Below, in pieces: positions 22,914 to 34,727 of a stretch of 64,000 nucleotides of DNA. The translations under genes and the position numbers were made by a program. How positions within the stretch are numbered: the first letter of the stretch is position 1; each line of letters begins with the position of its first letter. The stretch spans positions 37,908,553-37,972,552 of the forward strand of contig CP154956.1 of assembly GCA_039621445.1 (NCBI GenBank). Direction: 5' to 3'. This DNA comes from Euglena gracilis. Its lineage: Eukaryota > Euglenida > Euglenophyceae > Euglenales. The notes beneath the pieces are model-generated. The model ran no database searches and was not told the origin of the DNA. It saw only the letters and a program-made list of their open reading frames with translations.

Positions 22914-23440
22914 ATGGTTGAAAAACGCTCATTTTCGATTTTTCGACTTTTTTGACCCGGATTTGACCCAAAGTTAATGGGTTGGCGGCCCAAAACGGGG
23001 TGCTGGCGGGTCGAAAAACGCCCATTTTCGGCCCAAAAAAACAGTTTTTCCGGGTCCGGGCGGCCCAAAAACAGCGTTTCGGACAAAATTTTTTTCCGAT
23101 TTTCGACTTTTTTGACCTGGTTTGACCCAAAGTCAATGGGTCGGCGGCCCAAAACGGGGCACTGGCGGGTCGAAAAACGCTCATTTTCGGCTGAAAAACG
23201 GGTTTTCCGGGTCCGGGAGGCCAAAAAACATCGTTTCGGACAAATTTTTTTTCTCGACTTTTTTCGACTTTTTTGACGCGGTTTTGACCCAAAGTCAATG
23301 GGTTGGCGGCCCAAAACGGGGCGCTGGCGGGTCGAAAAACGCTCATTTTCGGCCCAAAAACAGTTTTTCCGGGTCCGGGAGGCCAAAAAACACCGTTTCG
23401 GGTAAAAAATTTTTTTTCGATTTTTTTTTTGCCTTTTTGA
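22914..23440. repeat. Tandem array, three units of about 160 bp
   Basis: Units start near 22954, 23114 and 23273 with TTTTGACCCAAAGTCAATGG-like sequence, followed by GGCGGCCCAAAACGGGG, GGTCGAAAAACGCTCATTTT and CCGGGTCCGGGAGGCC. The long open frames across it on both strands are by-products of the repeat. Confidence 0.9.
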
Positions 23441-23499
23441 CCGAAAACGGCTAAGTCGAACAGTGGAAACAGTATACAAATTGGCCTAAAATGGCCTAA

Positions 23500-24060
23500 A
23501 TTGGCCAAAAAAAACGGCCGTGTCTCGGGCTACGCGGGGAGCTGCGGGGAAACCAAAATCCCAGTAGATAGAGCGTCCCAAGGGCTTCAATCTCTCCACC
23601 TCTCCCCACCTTTCCTTTGATTTTGCATCATTTTCGAGAAATTTTGAAAACATTGATTTTTTGACCCCCCACCCCCCGAAAACGGCTCAGTCGGACAGTG
23701 GGGAAAGTGCACAAAATGGCCATCCGGGTCGAAAACGGAGGTGTCTCGGGCTGGGCGGGGAGTTGCGGGGAAATCAAAATACCGGTAGATGGGGCGTTCC
23801 AAGGGCTTCAAATTAGGTCTCCGGACATTTCCTTTGATTTGGCTTCATTTTGGAGATATTTTGAAAATTGACATTTTTTTGTCCGAAATGGCAGAGTCCA
23901 AAGGGGGGGGGCTTATCCAGGGGGGGGGGGGCGGGTAAATCTTACCCAGTTTGGACCCCTTCGCGCGTGAATAACTCGGGCCTGGCGGGGAGTTGGTGGC
24001 CAAACCCAGGTGATTTCGGGATCTAGAAATCCAGTCGCTCGCATCTGAAAAAAAAATTCC
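23500..24060. repeat. Second tandem array, diverged units of about 220 bp
   Basis: GTGTCTCGGGCT, GCGGGGAGCTGCGGGGAAA, CCCAAGGGCTTCAA and CCTTTGATTTTGCATCATTT recur near 23520 and 23740, with a weaker third copy from about 23965. It is distantly related to the preceding array. Confidence 0.8.
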
Positions 24061-25570
24061 GGGAACCGGGCCGGGGCATGATGATAATCCGCGGTTTTCA
24101 CGGTCTACCCAGAGGGGGGGGGGAGCGGGGGAGGGGAGGGGGCGGGTCCGACTCCCCACTTTTCCTTGGTGGTAAGCTTCGCTCTTACTCTAAAGAGATA
24201 AGAGCTCAGCGACCCCCCCCCCTTAAGTGTCCCCCCCCTCAAAGTGGCCATAATGTTTTGTAAAATTTGGTTCCCTCCTTCAAAGTGGCCATTTTCCTTC
24301 GGCGCCGAAGGCCAAAAATTGACCCCCCCCCCAGAGTGTCCCCCTGCCGGAGTGGCCATTTTGGGGTCCCACGGTGCCCTGGGGGGTGGCCACTTTGAGG
24401 GGGGTGTGAGGGTATTGGCCTGTGTCTGTCCGTGTGTTCCCTTTCAGGTGCCCAAGGCTTCCCTTTTTCTGCTTCTTTTTCAGCCTCTCAATGGAAGGTT
24501 TTCTCATTTCCAAGTGTGCTCTTTCTGGTGGCGATTTTGCAAGCATATTTCAAGGAAGTTGCCAAAGACACCGTTGTCATGAAGGTTTCAAGCCAACCGC
24601 ACTCCAAGACACCTCGGGCTCCGCACTCTGCCCCATGCTTTGTTCTCCGGCGGTGACGTTTTGATTTTTTCTAGTCCGCTGGGTCAGGAGTCCCTGTTTT
24701 GCACTTTTCCCCGGAATTGACTAACTTTCGAATTCTCCCTTCGGCCTTCCACACCCAGCAGACAGGAGCCTCACACCTGATCTGTTTAAGAGAGGACAAA
24801 TCGATCAATTCCAACCACTCAAAACGAGACGCTCTGAAGCTTTTTTAAAAGCTCAACGACAGATGCAATTTCCAAGACGAATGGCGCTGGGGACCTTCAA
24901 GAGGGAGGTAGGGGAAGCAGCAGCAGCAGCAGCTGGACAACCTGACGGCGCAGGACGACTGTGGCGAACCGTGGCTTCCCCTTCCCAAAAAGAAGTTTCC
25001 AAACCCCAGCCAAAGTGACGGCCACGGACCCTGGCAGACAGTGTTCGAAGACCCCGCAAGGGGCAACAGCCAACAGGCCATACGGCCAATGAAACCAGGG
25101 CCATGGGGGCGAACATTCCACACCACAAAAAGCACTCAACATTTCACAACACAATGTGTTCAAGCGGGGCTATGGCAGCCAAAACCGCACAGGCCATGAA
25201 GGCAACAAAGGCCATGACGGCACAATTGGCCATGAAGGCATCGGCGTTTACAAAAGTCGCTGGAACAAAGACCAGTTGGCCAACAAAACCAAGGCTCTAC
25301 AGGACATGGCAGGGGCAGAAAAGGTCAAACACCATCCCCACCCTTTCTCAATCACACCAACCCTCAGCGGTCAAGCATGGGGCCCCAAGAACCCCTCAAG
25401 ATCTCAAATGGGCTTGGCGACCCAGAAACCAGTCAGGCCCTTTCAAGTTATCATCAAGGCCATTGGGGCCAGAAATATCAACAAAAACCATCAACGATTA
25501 CAATAAGACCACAGGGGGGGTCTTTCACAAGCCCCACAGAAGCTAAGGGGCAGCCATGCAAGGGTTTTAT
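24061..25570. other. Intergenic, low-complexity and dispersed repeats
   Basis: Includes CCCCCC/GTGGCC repeats (24210-24410), a segment at 24428-24480 that repeats one at 3740-3780 (TTCCCTTTCAGGTG, CAAGGCTTCCCTTTT), and a (CAG)n run at 24918-24933. No gene recognised. Confidence 0.6.
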
Positions 25571-26395
25571 ATTTAAATGGGCTGCCCCACCCTGCCCCTG
25601 AGGAAGATGGCCCCCAAGGGCCAGCCAGGAGGGACAGGAAGGGGGAGATTCCCCACAAGCATTTATTCCAAATACATCAACAAGGGGGGGGGGGGACCCA
25701 CAGAGGCCCACCCGTGGTATGGATATCAACCCCATCAACATCAAGAAGGCCAGATAGGCAAAACAGGGGCATTAAGCCCTATGGTGTGTGCTCCAACGGC
25801 AAGATCCTCCAGAGAGAGTGCGAGCAGAGAGGCAGAGAATGCATGCAGTTCCCTCCCAGTAACACTTTCTTTTTCCAAGGGTTCAAGCCCTAGCGGGTCT
25901 AGGCGCTGTGAAATGTCCAGCACCCCCCACCCAGCCCCAGAAAATCATCTAGTTGGAAAATACATTCCATGGTGGAAAAGTGGGGAGACACCCCCCTGAA
26001 CCAGAGACTGCAGAAAAATCTAAAATGGCGGACAAGAAATGCCCCCCCCCCCAGTAACGTGTCAGTTGATAAAAATGGAATTCACTCACGGTTTACCCCC
26101 CTCGGCAAATCCCTCAAAGTTGTCTACCCACCCGAAACCAACAGCAAACTTGGACCTGAACCAGGGAGAAAAAATTCTGCTGGATTACGAGCAAACTGGG
26201 TCAGTAAACCGAGTTTGGGATTCAGAAACCCGGAGTTTGATCCCGTTGCTTTTAATTTCAAAACCAGAAGGGGAACAACCAAATGGAGAATGATCAGCGA
26301 CTGCAGAGAATAAATCAGCAGTTTCAAGTAACACGTTTCAAGATGGATCATATCCAGAACATTTTTTCAGTTTTGAAGAAAGGCCACTGGCGCTG
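25571..26395 (+). pseudogene. DIRS/Ngaro-like retroelement: gag-like region and reverse transcriptase N-terminus (decayed)
   Basis: Near the 3' end the sequence reads ILLDYEQTGSVNRVWDSE, PLLLISKPEG, KWRMISDCREINQQFQVTRF and ILSVLKKGHW-like residues (here IFSVLKKGHW). This is the RT segment KWRLIxDLRxLN...LxxGDW typical of tyrosine-recombinase retroelements. The segment changes frame at least twice (around 26270 and 26310), so it cannot be translated as is. The upstream open region (25577-25999) ends with IPWWKSGETP, as seen before RT in such elements, but I cannot assign it a function. Confidence 0.6.
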
Positions 26396-26990
26396 GCGGC
26401 GGCAGCCAAAAATTACTCAAAAATACCTAAAAATACCCCAGTAGGAAACATCAAAGCACCTTATCCACCACACGAAGATAAAGCGGAACCCCAGCAGATT
26501 CCAGGAAAGAAGCCATTTGAGAAATGCAGAAATATTTGAAGAAAGAAACACAAAGAATTGGCAATTCCAAGAGAAACCAAGGCATTCCTTTCCACATCTT
26601 TGTTTCCCACTACCAAAGCTCACCCAGAACTCTGAGGTACTCTCCTTCACTCCAGCAGGTTTGTTTGTGCTCTGCTGTCTTCTTCCAAGTACGTGGGTTG
26701 GTTTTGTCTTTGTCCACGCTTTGGACTGGAGTTGAGAAATGGGGAAACAACAACAGTGGAAGCAAAAACCATCCCACGCGGGGAAGAGCAGGGGGCCCCT
26801 GGTCGGGAGGCACCCCTCACCCCCTTTACAGCCCGTTGACTTATTACTTGAAAATGGAGCACAATTTCCTGAAGCCCCTGGCCTGAGCCAACCACGGCCA
26901 GAATGAGGTGGTTGTGGGCCCAGCGAAAGCAGCCCCCCCCCCACACCAGCAAGGGTCCTTAATTACCCCCGACATGGAAAGAAGAGGTGG
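26393..26990. repeat. 600-bp dispersed block, copy 1
   Basis: Closely similar in the same orientation to 31806-32372 (shared CCACCACACGAAGATAAA, GCAGAAATATTTGAAGAAAG, CTTTGTTTCCCACTACCAAA, TTTACAGCCCGTTGACTTA and GGGCCCAGCGAAAGCAGCCC). Copy 1 directly follows the RT fragment ending KKGHW; copy 2 directly precedes the RT fragment beginning LDLKDAF. It is therefore either an insertion (or intron) within RT or a duplicated breakpoint. Confidence 0.8.
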
Positions 26991-29900
26991 CTTTGCCAAC
27001 TCTGTTGGCAAATAAAACTCAGATTTATCTTCAAAAGCATCAGGGTAAAGCCCAGCAAGTCTACTTCCAGGACAGTGGAAGGGGGAGACCACAGACGTTT
27101 TGGTTGAATCCCACCACAGTGTGAGATTGATTGTGAAACCGAGGGGGGGGGACGTTAACATTACACGACATGTAGGACCGTTCAATCGAAGCAGGTTGGT
27201 TTCCTCAACGAATCAGAATTTTTGGGTCATTCGAGAACCTGAAGTCAAACTAGAGTGGGTTGAACCCTCCAAAAAATATAAAATTGCACATAAATTGAAA
27301 TATTTTTCACATAAAATGTGTGGCTTGTTTGAACCCTGACTGTCGTTTCAAACCCCAAATGTTCTTCTGAATCGAATCAGGAGCGGTCAGTGTGAAATCA
27401 GCACAAGGCAATGACAGTGTGGCAATTTCACAAGCCAAATGATTAGAAAATAACGTGGGATGAGTAGTATCAAAATGTTGAGGCAGGTCTCACAGAATTA
27501 TTTTCCAACAGTCTTTCTCTGCACAAGAAACTTATGAAACTGGAGGAAGTGCCCAGCCAAAGCCAACGTCAGTCCAGCCACCTGGAGGGACGGATTGCTG
27601 CAATTGAAATCCGTCTGAGAAAACTGGCAGATGGATTTCATGACATTTTCGCACGAACTTGCAGTGAAATTGAAAGTTTTTCTAAAGGCATCCAGTCCCT
27701 GTGTAAGAAGATGTAGGCTCTGTCAAAAAGGATGTAGAGTGAGGAAAAGATTTTGGAAGAAATTTCTCTTTGGGAAAATTGTAGGAACGGTTGAAAATGT
27801 TTGACCTGCAAATCATTGAAAAGTTACGAGTCAGTGGCAAAAATATGTCTCAGCAAGAAAACTTTGTCTCTGAAAATCTCAGACCTGAGCATCATGGAAA
27901 TTTGCAATCTTCTGAAGTTTCCTCTGCAGAATCTTCCTCCGACTTCAATGTGAGGCAAGGAAAATGGATTGGAGCGAAAAAAATCAGGTAGTCTGAAAAA
28001 AACGTTTGGAACCAGTTTCATTGGAGACCGGCGTGGCCCAGCAATAACTCCTTGTTTCCTGATTGGTGGGGTTGGGACCTGCCTGTGAATCATTGGACCG
28101 GATGGTGATGGTTTACCCCATACCAGTGGTGGTGACCCTCGCTAACTTCATTCATACAGCACAGGTTTTAATCAATCATGCACGCAAATCAACACAAATT
28201 GCGGTGTGTTGCCAATCACAGTGTTGTGTGACCTTTGTTGTGTCAAATTCTGCTGCAGTTTTCTTTGAGTAGAAGTTTCTGAAGCGGCTGTGCTGCTGGA
28301 ACTAACTTCACAGTTTCAAACTGGAAGATAATTTTTCTGGCAGAAGTTTTCATTTTTCAGGTTGGTGGTTTTACAGTTTTAGCTTGGAAAGTTATATTCG
28401 CGTTTTCTTCAGCAGTAATTCAAGTTTTCCATTGGTTTCTGCTTTTTTCTCTCTCGAAAAAGCCTGAGACTGCTTGAAGCATGTCATTTTTGAGAAACGC
28501 CGTTTTCTCTTGGGTGCACAGCACCCTTGTAGTTGTTCTCAAGCAGTCAGACAAACTTTTTTTAAAGTTTCCACTTTTTGGTTTTAAATTCAACTTTGAT
28601 CAGGGTGAGTTCACTGCAGGTATGGCAGGTGCTCAATCCACAGATTGGACATCACTTCAGTGGGTTTTATTTGCTGGTCCCGTGCATCTTTGGGCTCAGA
28701 GCTCATCTATTGGGAGAGGTTCACTGGCTGTTGGACAAGGGAAAAAATGAATTTTGCCACCACTTTGGGCTTTTTTTCAATAAATGTTCTGGTGGAATTC
28801 TTTTCTAAACAGGCTTGACAATAACGACCAATTTTAATTGAGCAAAACTCTGGCAGATTTTATGCAGCTGAACAATCGGCAGCTGGCAAATGATGCCTCT
28901 GAGATTTTCCGGAAAGGGGATCTCAGAAAATGCAACCACCCATATGTCCCAACCAAGAATTTCCTTAGGGGTTACACTTGGAGTTTGTGTGCACAAACCA
29001 CATCCCGTGCACGTTCCCCCCATTACTAACACATCGGTTGAAAACTTGGATTGGTCACTAAAAATTTCCCAGGTCGACCAAAATCAACACCACTGAACTG
29101 AAACTGAACCACTGAACTCAGAATCCCTGGGCCCTTAAGTGTGTGTCGACAGGGGTGTCTGTTCCTCCCGTATTTACACACCCGGTACCACTCTTTTTGA
29201 CCAGTAACTCCCAAAAATCAATGAAGATTGCTGTGCCTGCCAGTGTTCAATATAGGTGTTTTTTCCCCCTCAAACCGCAATAACCAAACCGAATTGGGCT
29301 TCCCCACCGGAAGCACACCGAAACTGAGTAAAAGAACAAAACACCTGGAAAATGGAAAAGGTCGATGCATGTCCCAGACAGGAAAAAGCCACTCAAAAAA
29401 ATTGTGTGATCTGTTGGCCAAAATGGTGAGCTAATTCCAATCTCATCTCGGATGGTTTGCTTCAGCTGTGGTCAGCTTCAAAATTTGCCAACAGCAGTGT
29501 TGATTTAGCTGCGTTTGTTTGCGGCTGGCTGCTGTGGATGCTAATTTTGCCATAAAGCGGTCATTTCAACCCAAATTGCCACGGGAAGTTCGGCAATATG
29601 TAGACAATGATGCATCTGGTATTTTTGTTGTGGTTTTTGTTGTGGTTCTGGCCACTTTGACAAATCAATATGTGATGGGTGTTGCAAGGAAGACAGCCGT
29701 TAGGTGCTCAACTTCTTATGTGTGTTGGGTGTTCTTTGTCACTCAGGTTCATAATCAAGCACCAGGAGGAAAGGAGGAACACGTTATCAAGGATTTCAAG
29801 ATATCTCATCTATTTGGAAAGAATTCACTTCAATGATTTGGACAATGATGTTATATGTGATGGACAACACATTTAAATGACATCAATGACACCCAAGCAA

Positions 29901-31805
29901 TTGAACTACATTTGTGGATGGTTTTTGGAGTTACAGAATGGTGGATATATTCATTTTACTCGAAGCGCCGGGAGAGAAGCTTAATGACCTCAAAGAGCCT
30001 GTAGTGGGCAGTGGCCCGTTACACGGCCAGAACCCAGGCCCAGGCACAGCTTGGCTGCTCCCACAGTGCTGAACGAGATTTCAGTTTGCCTGTTTTTGGG
30101 TCATTCAAGTCAGTATTTTGCTCGAAGCTGTGGTTTGTATACGGTTTTCTCCCCTCGTCGTGCAGCTGGGGAGGGGGGGGGGAGCGGCTGTCCGTTCTTT
30201 TAAATTGAATGCTCGAAAAAAATCAGTTTGGTATTTACGGTTGGTAATTTTGATCACAGAATTTGGATAACCCTGTGAGACGTTTTGGACGGGAGCCGGA
30301 CCTCATCATTTTGTGACCGTGAGTGTTTTGGTCATACCCAGATCAGGTTTGATGATTTTTCAAGTTTCCCATTTAAGCGGCGAATGGGTATTCCAGTTTT
30401 AAGCATAAATGTTTTAACCCGTGCCCTCCAAGCAGAGAATTATTAACCCGTGCCCTCGCGCAATGGTTGATTGTGTGGTGGGAGGCAGTTAAGCCCGTCA
30501 TTTGGGATGTGTTTGATTCAAGTTTGATTTCAATCGGTTTGGATGTTACGGCCCAGGTTGCTCTCCTACCCTTAGGTTGGTGGGGGCAGCGAATATACGC
30601 CTTGGCTGAAAAAATTAGATTTTAATTTTTGGGATTTTTTTGAGTTTTCCAAGTCATTTGACCCCCCATTTCCATATGTGAATTGGGCGGGGATGTGGAA
30701 GGTTGGAATTCTCGATTGGATTTTGTCGAGGGCTCTTGTAGACCCTTGTCTTCTGGGTTGGACTCAGAGTTTTGATTTTTGAGAATTTTCTGTTTCTGGA
30801 GGATTTTTACACAAATAAAATAGTTTGAAAAAACCTGTGATTTTGATATTTTTCTGGAGGATGTAAAACCAGTTGGGATTTTAGAACTCAGTTTTTTCAA
30901 TCGGTTTGGATTATGCCTATTCGTCAGAGGCACTTTTTTCTGTGTGGACAGATTGGAGACATTCAAACTTCGGGGGGGGGGAGAACCCGGGGATGACCCC
31001 TCCTCCGTCCAAAGGCCCCGGTGTCGGCCAATAAAAACAGAATAGGCCACGTGGGTACTAAAGCCCTGTGACATAATGGCTGAGGGCCAATTTTAAGCCC
31101 TGTTATCTGCATTAAAAAACAATCGCCTCAGTCATTTTCGGTTGGAATGCGTGAGAAGGAAGCGAGCGTTTGTACACAAAAAACGAACCACAGATGCACA
31201 CGCACACGAACCAGCAAACCCACTGTACACTATTCCCGCCTTATAACCGTCTTACTCACTCACCTCGTCGCCGTTTACTTTTTCCTTACCCAATTGTCCC
31301 AAATTGGAAAAAATGCCTAGGTTTTTGGTTTTCTTTTTCCCCACAGTTCGTTTTCTGAGGCACTGTTGACCAAAGTCCCCGATTTTTTGTTAAAAAAAAA
31401 TCAAAATTGAATGAAGTCTGGCATAATGAAAGCTGCCAAAAGAAATAAAATATTTTCACCAAAGGGGCAGAGTGGGACTTAGGTGTTGGGGTAGAGTCCC
31501 CAGAGTTGGATTTGTTCAGAATTGTTTTCAGTTTTTTTTGTGTTCAAAGATCCGTTCTCATGCTTGTCGGAGGAAATGGGTAGGGTCTGTTCCCCGTAGA
31601 CCTTTTTGTCAGAGTCACCCAAGGTGCCCCAGATATTATGATGGGCGTCAGACTCGTAACACTTATTTTGAAAAAAAGCTACAGGACCCGTTTAAAAAAA
31701 AAAGTCTTTTCGCCCCCCGCAACAAAAATTATGTCTCCCTGTTGTTTTCGGTGGGGTGGTCAGAAAACGGGTCCGACCAACGTCGCAAGGGAGGAGGTGT
31801 CGCCT
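26991..31805. other. AT-rich stretch without recognisable genes
   Basis: Short open frames only. One at 27534-27716 is charged and helix-like and another at 27797-27991 is polar; neither resembles a known family. Probably eroded transposon and intergenic DNA. Confidence 0.6.
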
Positions 31806-32372
31806 GCCGCTGGCGGCTGCAGCCAAAAAATTTCCCAACAAAATCCAAAGCAAGTGATCCACCACACGAAGATAAATTGGAACCCCAGCAGATTCCAGGA
31901 AAGAAGTCATTTCAGAAATGCAGAAATATTTGAAGAAAGACACAGAAATAATTGACAATTCCAAAAGAAACCAAGGCATTCCTTTCAACATCTTTGTTTC
32001 CCACTACCAAAGCTCGCCCAGAACTCTGATCTACTGTCCTCCACTCCAGAAGGTTTGTTTGTGCTCTGCTGTGTTCTTCGAAGCGGCTGAGTTGGTTCTG
32101 TCTTTGTCCACGCTTTGGACTGGAGCTGAGAAATAGAGAAACAACAAAAGTGTAGGCAAAAAATGATCCATCACAGAAAGAGCGGGGGCCCCAGGTCTGG
32201 GGGGGCACCCCTGACCCCCTTTACAGCCCGTTGACTTACTATTTGAAAACGGAGCGCAATTTCCTGAAGGCCCTGGCCTGAGCCCACCAGGCCAGAATGA
32301 GGTGGTTCTGGGCCCAGCGAAAGCAGCCCCCCCCCCCCCGGGGAAAGGGTCCTCAACGACCCCCGACAATGA
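31806..32372. repeat. 600-bp dispersed block, copy 2
   Basis: Same-orientation match of 26393-26990. It ends immediately before the LDLKDAF segment of the DIRS-like reverse transcriptase. Confidence 0.8.
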
Positions 32373-32770
32373 GCAGCAAAACTAGACCTAAAGGATGCTT
32401 TTTTATGTTTCAGTAAGTCCATCCATAAGGTCATACCTAAGAAAAAAGGTGGGGGGGGGAACTTAGGAATTTCAAACAGGCTGCTTCGGGATAAATGTAA
32501 TGCCCCAGTTTGTAATTGTCAGTGATGAAAACTTTTGGAAACCTGTGGGGAAAAGGGGGAATCATTGTACTTTTTCACCTAGACGCCGTTTTACTGGTGG
32601 ACCCACCAAAAATTTGTTACAAAATTCCCCCAGAAAGTGAAAACCGTAAAAAAGGACCTGGAAAAAACTGTGAAAAAAGACTACATGTCAAAATGGCAGT
32701 TGGCTGCCATTTTGGGTCAAATATGATGCAACTAAAGCGCCCTGCCATTTTTAAGGGCAGGGCGCTGTAA
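32373..32770 (+). pseudogene. DIRS-like reverse transcriptase, central and C-terminal part (decayed)
   Basis: Shows LDLKDAFLCFSKSIHK (RT motif A), then in shifted frames EFQTGCFGINVMPQFV (motif B region) and FHLDAVLLVDPPK (motif C, with Ala where the second catalytic Asp is expected). Then KNCEKRLHVKMAVGCHFGSN, which matches the minus-strand copies at 43196-43390 and 49758-49952. Not functional. Confidence 0.7.
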
Positions 32771-32799
32771 AAGCCCTTTTCGATGGTTTTTAAAGACAG

Positions 32800-33060
32800 T
32801 GTGGTCTGCAGGGTGGACTTTTTCACAATGATTTTTAATCATGAACTCAGCAAATCTTTGACGACTGTGTTTAGGTGGGGAGCACATCAGATTTTCCATG
32901 CTGGATGGTAAGCTGAAAACCCGGATGGTTACCACTTGCACCTTGGAAAATTTCTTAGTGGCAAAACCACAGCCCCCTCGGACACAAAACACCTCATTCC
33001 CCAGAAAAGTAAGGCCCAATTAAGGGAAAAAAATTCTGCTGGACACCCAAGGGCAGACCT
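32800..33060 (-). pseudogene. Inverted RT fragment inside the plus-strand DIRS-like copy
   Basis: Positions 32810-32915 match the minus-strand elements (43440-43520) in the opposite sense to the flanking RT and RNase H pieces: INxxKSTLQ-like residues read on the minus strand. A local inversion has scrambled this copy. Confidence 0.6.
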
Positions 33061-33083
33061 TACCCCAAACAGCAACCAGTGAG

Positions 33084-33566
33084 TTGCACTCAGACAGAAG
33101 CACCCGTGCCTTGTGTGGGTTCTGCACATCCACAGGAGAAATTGTGCAGGAATGTTGGAGAAAGAACTCCATTTTTACACATAAATACAAAGGAGCTCAG
33201 TGCATCAATATGCACTGTGAAAATTTTGAGCAAACCTTCGGAAACAATTTATTTGTCAGTAGAAAACAAGGATACTATTACCTGACAAAAGGGAGGGGCA
33301 AAAAGGACCCCTTCAACAAAATGCTAAGACCATTTTTCATATGCTGCATGAGAAAACAAGTAAACCTCCAAGTCAACTGGTTACATTCAAAAGAATGGCT
33401 GGATGACCCCATGGGCAGATTGGAAATGGACAGGGGGGATTCCTCTTTAGACACACAACTTTTTCAATGGCTTAGGCAGCAAGTCCAAAATGTCATACAT
33501 CTTGAAACATATTTATTTGCTCCCCCCCCATCCCACATGGAGCTACCACATATACCAAGTGGCTGA
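33084..33566 (+). pseudogene. DIRS-like RNase H and methyltransferase-like region
   Basis: An open frame of 160 codons. It contains THKYKGAQCINMHCENFEQT (RNase H-like), then EMDRGDSSLDTQLFQWLRQQ and NVIHLETYLFAP, corresponding to the WxLxPxxF...PEVDLFAS junction between RNase H and the N6-methyltransferase-like domain of DIRS elements. Homologous to minus-strand copies near 42480-43074 and 49043-49634. Confidence 0.65.
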
Positions 33567-33569
33567 CGC

Positions 33570-34300
33570 TTTAATACAATTATTCCAATTTCCAAGGACC
33601 AAGCCCGTGAGGCATACAGTGCTATGATTTTGATTCCTGGGTTTGGTGGGCTAAGATTCCACATACTTTTGACCTCTTACAAGAGGCTTTGGAACCAAAA
33701 TTTGGAGAAGTATAGGGCATTTTGGGATCCACTCCCAATCCTCCTGGGGCTGTCCAAGGGCCCTGTGCCCACTTATCTTTGTACATTGTGTACACGGCTT
33801 TTTTTTTTTACCTCACAAATCCCCTCTTTATATAGATCCTCAACAGTGGAACGAGTCAAACCAACCACGAGTGTGTTGTGTAGAGCACCCTACAAAGAAA
33901 TTAGGCCTACAGGCCAGAAGTGCCATAATTGGGAAAGTGTGGTGTCCATACCCCAGTGCCAACAAACAATGCCCTTTCATTTAATGATGTCTTCTGCAGC
34001 TGCCACGCGTTCATTCGTCAGACCTGGTGCCCATTTCTAATTTCACTAAAACCCTCCTTCAGGGCCATAAGTACAGACACCATTGCTTCAATCACAAAAT
34101 AATATTTGCCAAGCATGGAATGACACCCAAAGTGTGGAAGGCCCACTCCACCAGAGAAGCAGGAGTACGTTTACTCAAAAAAATGGGCCTTTCTGCACAG
34201 TAAGTTTGTGAAATTGGTCAGTGGAGCAGGGTGGAGGCTTTTGCAGCCCATTATCAAAGACTTGGTGCCCAAGGTGCCTTGGAAAATGCCCTGGCCCCCC
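33570..34300 (+). pseudogene. DIRS-like tyrosine recombinase (decayed)
   Basis: Several frames together show DQAREAYSAMILIPG, VKPTTSVLCRAPYKE, RSFVRPGA and, at 34105-34200, FAKHGMTPKVWKAHSTREAG followed by VRLLKKMGLSAQ. HSTR (34144-34155) is the His-x-x-Arg box of tyrosine recombinases, preceding the helix AGVRLLKKMG. Frames change repeatedly, so it is a relic. This enzyme type, instead of an integrase, is what defines DIRS/Ngaro elements. Confidence 0.65.
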
Positions 34301-34345
34301 TAATTTCAGTGCACAATCCGGCCTCTACAGGTAAAAGTGCGTATC

Positions 34346-34727
34346 CCGAGGTGTCTCGTATTCCCTCGAAGCAAACCGGCCAGGGAGGAAGGGACGCCGA
34401 GTACGAAACAAAAAAACCTTGTCAGCCCGACCCCCCCCCCCACCCGTAAAAGGAAAATTGTGTTCAAAAGGTCTAGGTCAGAAAATGGGGACCAGGAGGG
34501 AGGGGCAAAGGGGAGGAACCCCAGGGGCAAGAATTTACGTCGCCAAGTCGGAGCAGCATCGTCAGCCAACTCCAGCGAGGCGGCGCTAAGCAGGGAATCC
34601 TAACACAACGCACCAAAACAATCCAAACAACACCGCCGGGCATGGCCTCAGAAGGTCTTTGTGCTTCGTCCTCGGTGTCCATTCCTCCTTTGTCGGTTTG
34701 TCTGGATGGAGTACGAGACGGAATGAT
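34346..34727. repeat. Terminal fold-back of the plus-strand DIRS-like element
   Basis: Arms near 34350-34420 (TATTCCCTCGAAGC, GAAGGGACGCCGAG) and 34655-34727 (reverse complement GAATGGACACCGAGGACGAA) are about 70 bp and imperfect, enclosing about 230 bp. The same fold-back lies at 41009-41362 next to the other recombinase copy, so it belongs to the element's end. Confidence 0.75.

Noticed and set aside
22576-23508. 310-codon minus-strand open frame with repeats
   Set aside because: It follows the 160-bp tandem array, whose unit happens to stay open; no domain.
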